Of a stretch of DNA of 64,000 bases, positions 62,501 to 64,000 are shown piece after piece. Below the pieces are notes generated by a model. It was given only the letters and a program-made list of their open reading frames with translations, made no database searches and was not told where the DNA came from. The stretch spans positions 186,001 through 250,000 of the forward strand of contig NZ_JAENIM010000021.1 of assembly GCF_016595495.1 (NCBI RefSeq), given 5' to 3'. Positions within the stretch are counted from its first letter, which is position 1. Each line of letters opens with the position of its first letter. This DNA comes from Persicirhabdus sediminis (GTDB taxonomy: Bacteria > Verrucomicrobiota > Verrucomicrobiia > Verrucomicrobiales > Akkermansiaceae). The position numbers and the translations under genes were made by a program.

Positions 62501-62729
62501 GTAAAGCGACAGGATCACTCGCTGCATCAACGGACGATACCTTCGCAAACAGATCTGGATATTCGCGATAATCCCCGAGGCCATGCGCATAAATACGCTC
62601 ATATTCATGAGCTCCCGCCATCGCTTTTTTTGCTTTAGCTATGCTTGGAGCAAAGGGCAATTTGACCTCCGCTATACACGCTACAAGACTGCAAAAACTC
62701 ACCAGTAGAGATAATAAACAAATTTTCAT
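59574..62729 (-). CDS. Giant exported Sel1-repeat protein, probable lipoprotein
   Basis: 1051 residues from the ATG at 62729 (a TTG at 62735 is in frame). The signal peptide ends in LVAC, a plausible lipobox. Sel1/TPR-like repeats occupy nearly the whole protein (for example AAAVLSRLYLHGFIVDRDFAIARELAE; ALEYLEKSAELEYEAALFRLARIYE). In the C-terminal half they include the insert ERNAAVGGADVEKAIKYY / YEPSDSGPLKERN. It shares the C-terminal ~400 residues with the neighbour at 55788 but has no POTRA-like part. Sel1 proteins usually hold together membrane or signalling complexes. The tandem pair is separated by a duplicated terminator. Confidence 0.83.
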   Translation of the reverse strand: MKICLLSLLVSFCSLVACIAEVKLPFAPSIAKAKKAMAGAHEYERIYAHGLGDYREYPDLFAKVSSVDAASDPVALRIRGEIVLGGHVRDEAQRDCIPYLQKAVKLGDGSAAAVLSRLYLHGFIVDRDFAIARELAELSVERGALAGYRYLISIYQYGLGVERSEKKVAELKESMISNCLKAYEALDYGGTLTLMSYLCEINEHRLAGKLSSSFSKAGSNEAMFLECQLALMHKDRDKLGRYSKRLWNGGVLTALNFTMLSASNADLVKSEEFADMLDLVEVHGPYAIQYCRIVRQLAKSGGKIGKHEWMHEAFMKAAIAGQERYLQHYMMVVGATGTNSWPIGKETQVFRALSLLGKEDYYMPLLSCLNSLADEQSIAEARDWVAYLEATDYKDTREGAQLLMKKFSTNSADYEETVEKLYKDGNAHGIGEKMRLAKRKYDETGSAADRDELIRLFLESANSDEERRAEMYYYVADLYIEAGNEYGAQALEYLEKSAELEYEAALFRLARIYEKPKNSAELDIGGKRDVKLSKQYAERAAKLKYPAAMHYLAKKYEDGAEGYKKSLKTACSWYQKSAKQGDAFGLAMMGYFLDARPGNEERNKAAGGADMAKSISYYEQSANLGNSFGSFQLGRIYIDGAPGVEIDLQAAAKWFGLGASQGDARGAGAYFASFYEPSDSGPLKERNAAVGGADVEKAIKYYSAAGEAGSSWACYRLAKVYLNGLASGEKELKLAHDWFEKGAKLGDKSSMGMYASFYNPIDRDWAKEWNSVVGGADAVKAIHWYQKAAEAGNVWANSQLGDLYSYASEGFEKDLRKGFDYYSKAAAAGDAYSNHCLGCFYLPNNEYWAIERNAVVGGADMKKAEEYLLKAAEAGRGSCYNVLGGSHVSEFFGADSSFDKAVSYFKKAIELKCYDAYGSLAWLYVLNNDDYKAAMSLIEKCQKVGEDDNWQSDYYKILYHGSAQSNPYYDPAKALEGYKQTISKNEKKRKEHGYHSSKRHIAHMYRLGVHPEGKNWEKAQEIYLEIQDVSAMAKRWADAYPNWAGMEEDKY

Positions 62730-62808
62730 AAACAAACGTTACCTCGATCTAGCGATTCTAGCTGTTATATCCAGCGCATAATTAATTTTCTAGCTCGACC
62801 CACCCCAA

Positions 62809-62844
62809 CAAAAAAGCTCACTTCATCCCGAAGTGAGCTTTTTT
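62809..62844 (-). terminator. Terminator, copy 3 of the repeated element
   Basis: Same stem and loop (arms 62811-62824 and 62830-62843), here with a T run of six on the plus side. The flank AATGATTAGATTTTC-AGCTAGA toward the next stop codon is shared with copies 1 and 2, although the gene at 62871 is unrelated to the Sel1 genes. Confidence 0.95.
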
Positions 62845-62870
62845 ATAATGATTAGATTTTCAAGCTAGAC

Positions 62871-63593
62871 CTATCGTCTGCGTCTTTGCTGTGGTTTATT
62901 TTGCGAAACGTAGCTGCCTTTGGTGGCGAGCCAGATGGTGTGCTGGCGGCGCTTGTTGCCCTTATGGGCGGCGTCGACGGAGACGCAGTTGACGTTGAAG
63001 CCTACTTTCTCGAGTCGCTTGGTGAATTCTTTATCTGGGCGCGCTGACCAGACGGCGTAGACGCCGCCTTGTTTGAGCGCATTCCATGCGTCGCGCAGGC
63101 CGTTGAGCGTGTAGATTGAGTCGTTCTTTTTGCCGTGGAAGGCACCTGGGCCATTGTCCACGTCCATGAGAATGACGTTAAATTTATCACTAGCTTGGCG
63201 CATGACCTTCTGCACTGGGCCGAGCTTGATGACCACGCGCTCGTCGTCTAGCAGTTTGCCATCATGCAGCGGCGCGAGGTGAGTTTTATTCCACTCGACG
63301 ATAGCTTCGGTAAACTCGGATACGATGAAGGTGGCTTTTTTCTGTGGCAGAGATTCTTTGGCCGCGCTGAGTGTGTAGCCCATGCCGAGGCCGCCGATGA
63401 GAACGACTGGCTGGGTGGCTGGGCGGAATGGCGCGCAGCCAAGTCTAGCAAGTTCTTCCTCAGAGCCATGTGAGTAGCTGGTCATCAGCTGTTCACCGTT
63501 AGAGCAAATCATGTAGGTACCATCGTGCTCGATCAGCTCTAATGGATTTCCTTCAGGTGTTTGAGTTTCAGCGATTTTATTATACGGTTTCAT
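62871..63593 (-). CDS. Spermidine-synthase-like SAM-binding protein
   Basis: 240 residues. The N-terminal strand region is followed by the SAM-binding Rossmann motif VLIGGLGMGYTLSAAKE (about 63-80), the acidic end of strand 2 (FIVSEFTEAIVEW) and an acidic motif (VILMDVDNGPGAFHGKKND) that sits where spermidine synthases have their catalytic Asp. The C-terminus is basic (QQRRRR). It may use decarboxylated SAM or plain SAM; the small size and missing polyamine-binding N-terminal barrel make true spermidine synthesis uncertain. It stands alone on the minus strand. Confidence 0.85.
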   Translation of the reverse strand: MKPYNKIAETQTPEGNPLELIEHDGTYMICSNGEQLMTSYSHGSEEELARLGCAPFRPATQPVVLIGGLGMGYTLSAAKESLPQKKATFIVSEFTEAIVEWNKTHLAPLHDGKLLDDERVVIKLGPVQKVMRQASDKFNVILMDVDNGPGAFHGKKNDSIYTLNGLRDAWNALKQGGVYAVWSARPDKEFTKRLEKVGFNVNCVSVDAAHKGNKRRQHTIWLATKGSYVSQNKPQQRRRR

Positions 63594-63642
63594 GTCTTTG
63601 GCTTGCGGTCGCTAGGATTAGAATGGTAGAGGGTTAGGTGTT

Positions 63643-63894
63643 ATGTCTGATACACAAATACCAGGTGCAGAAAAAAAAGTGATGGCTGGAGTTCTCGGAA
63701 TTCTACTCGGAAGTCTAGGTATACACAAATTTGTTTTGGGTTACACTAAAGAAGGAATCATCCAAATTATTATTACAGCTGTCACTTGTGGCTGCGGTAG
63801 CATCATTGGCTTGATCGAGGGAATCATTTACCTCACCAAGTCCGACCAGGAGTTTGTTGATACTTACGTGAACAAGAAAAAGGGCTGGTTCTAA
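63643..63894 (+). CDS. TM2-domain membrane protein
   Basis: 83 residues with two membrane helices (about 13-32 and 36-64) and the TM2 signature GILLGSLGIHKFVLGYTKEG, followed by a Gly/Cys stretch (TCGCGSIIGLIEGIIYL). The short charged tail ends in KKKGWF. TM2 proteins are small inner-membrane proteins of unsettled function. It is divergent from the SAM-binding gene by 49 bp and is followed by a terminator. Confidence 0.9.
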   Translation: MSDTQIPGAEKKVMAGVLGILLGSLGIHKFVLGYTKEGIIQIIITAVTCGCGSIIGLIEGIIYLTKSDQEFVDTYVNKKKGWF

Positions 63895-63916
63895 TCCCGC
63901 TGGATTTATATTTCAA

Positions 63917-63956
63917 AAATACCGCGCGAGCTGAATGCCCGCGCGGTATTTTTTTG
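63917..63956. terminator. Intrinsic terminator after the TM2 gene
   Basis: A 12-bp stem (63917-63928 with 63940-63951), GC-rich with CCGCGCG, and an 11-nt loop end in TTTTTTT on the plus strand. The A run on the left lets it also serve a minus-strand gene reaching in from the right edge. Confidence 0.92.
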
Positions 63957-63965
63957 TCAACTTGA

Positions 63966-64000
63966 TTACAGGCTGGCCTTGATGCGGCGGCAGACTTCTT
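63966..64000 (-). CDS. Possible C-terminal end of a minus-strand gene cut by the window edge
   Basis: On the minus strand one frame reads E-V-C-R-R-I-K-A-S-L and stops with TAA at 63966. It lies just before the bidirectional terminator, as the end of a gene would. Ten codons are too few to name it. Confidence 0.4.
   Translation of the reverse strand, partial: EVCRRIKASL

Overview
The window looks like a chromosomal segment of a Gram-negative, aerobic member of the Verrucomicrobiota (PVC superphylum). This is inferred from a complete alternative complex III (ACIII) locus next to an aa3-type oxidase, a PEP-CTERM protein, a large coiled-coil membrane protein operon with secreted partners, long Sel1-repeat proteins, and start sites that mostly lack strong Shine-Dalgarno sequences. 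I see no phage, insertion sequence, CRISPR array, rRNA or tRNA. The text is unusually rich in AGCT, in genes and between them.

Layout: the 3' end of pheT (to 1217); three tandem paralogous outer-membrane beta-barrel genes on the minus strand (1312-3687); a small hypothetical gene; a Ppx/GppA-like gene followed by ppk1 (4848-8554). A 17 kb minus-strand respiratory block (8678-25955) then reads, in transcription order: actA-B-C-D-E-F, a small membrane protein, a CcoN-like protein, a CcoO-like cytochrome c, a second cytochrome c, a UUCG-loop terminator, coxA, a coxC with a ~340-residue insertion, subunit IV, two small membrane proteins, coxB. Next come a lipoprotein, a small membrane protein and a fungal-type cystathionine gamma-synthase (26352-29040).

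From 29515 to 38171 six overlapping plus-strand genes encode a coiled-coil membrane protein, an exported low-complexity protein, an alpha/alpha-toroid protein and three large paralogous exported beta proteins. These are followed by selB, an SH3-like exported protein, frr and pyrH (minus), a MYG1-family hydrolase, a YafK-type L,D-transpeptidase and a PDZ protein. An exopolysaccharide export/kinase group (44876-49736, minus) precedes a housekeeping set (Nif3-like, RluA-like, SDR, M3 oligopeptidase). The last 10 kb hold a PEP-CTERM protein, two giant Sel1-repeat paralogues with near-identical 3' ends and terminators, a spermidine-synthase-like protein and a TM2 protein.

How it fits together: ACIII oxidises quinol and should pass electrons through monohaem cytochromes to the aa3 oxidase. 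The most unusual part lies between those two machines. It is a CcoN homologue in which, by my alignment, five of the six conserved haem/CuB histidines and the active-site tyrosine are gone, beside an intact CcoO-like cytochrome. The oxidase subunit I also appears to lack the K-channel lysine, and subunit III carries a very large periplasmic insertion. Together these suggest a remodelled ACIII-oxidase supercomplex. The exported-protein operon at 29515-38171 and the Sel1 pair are the other candidates for undescribed biology.
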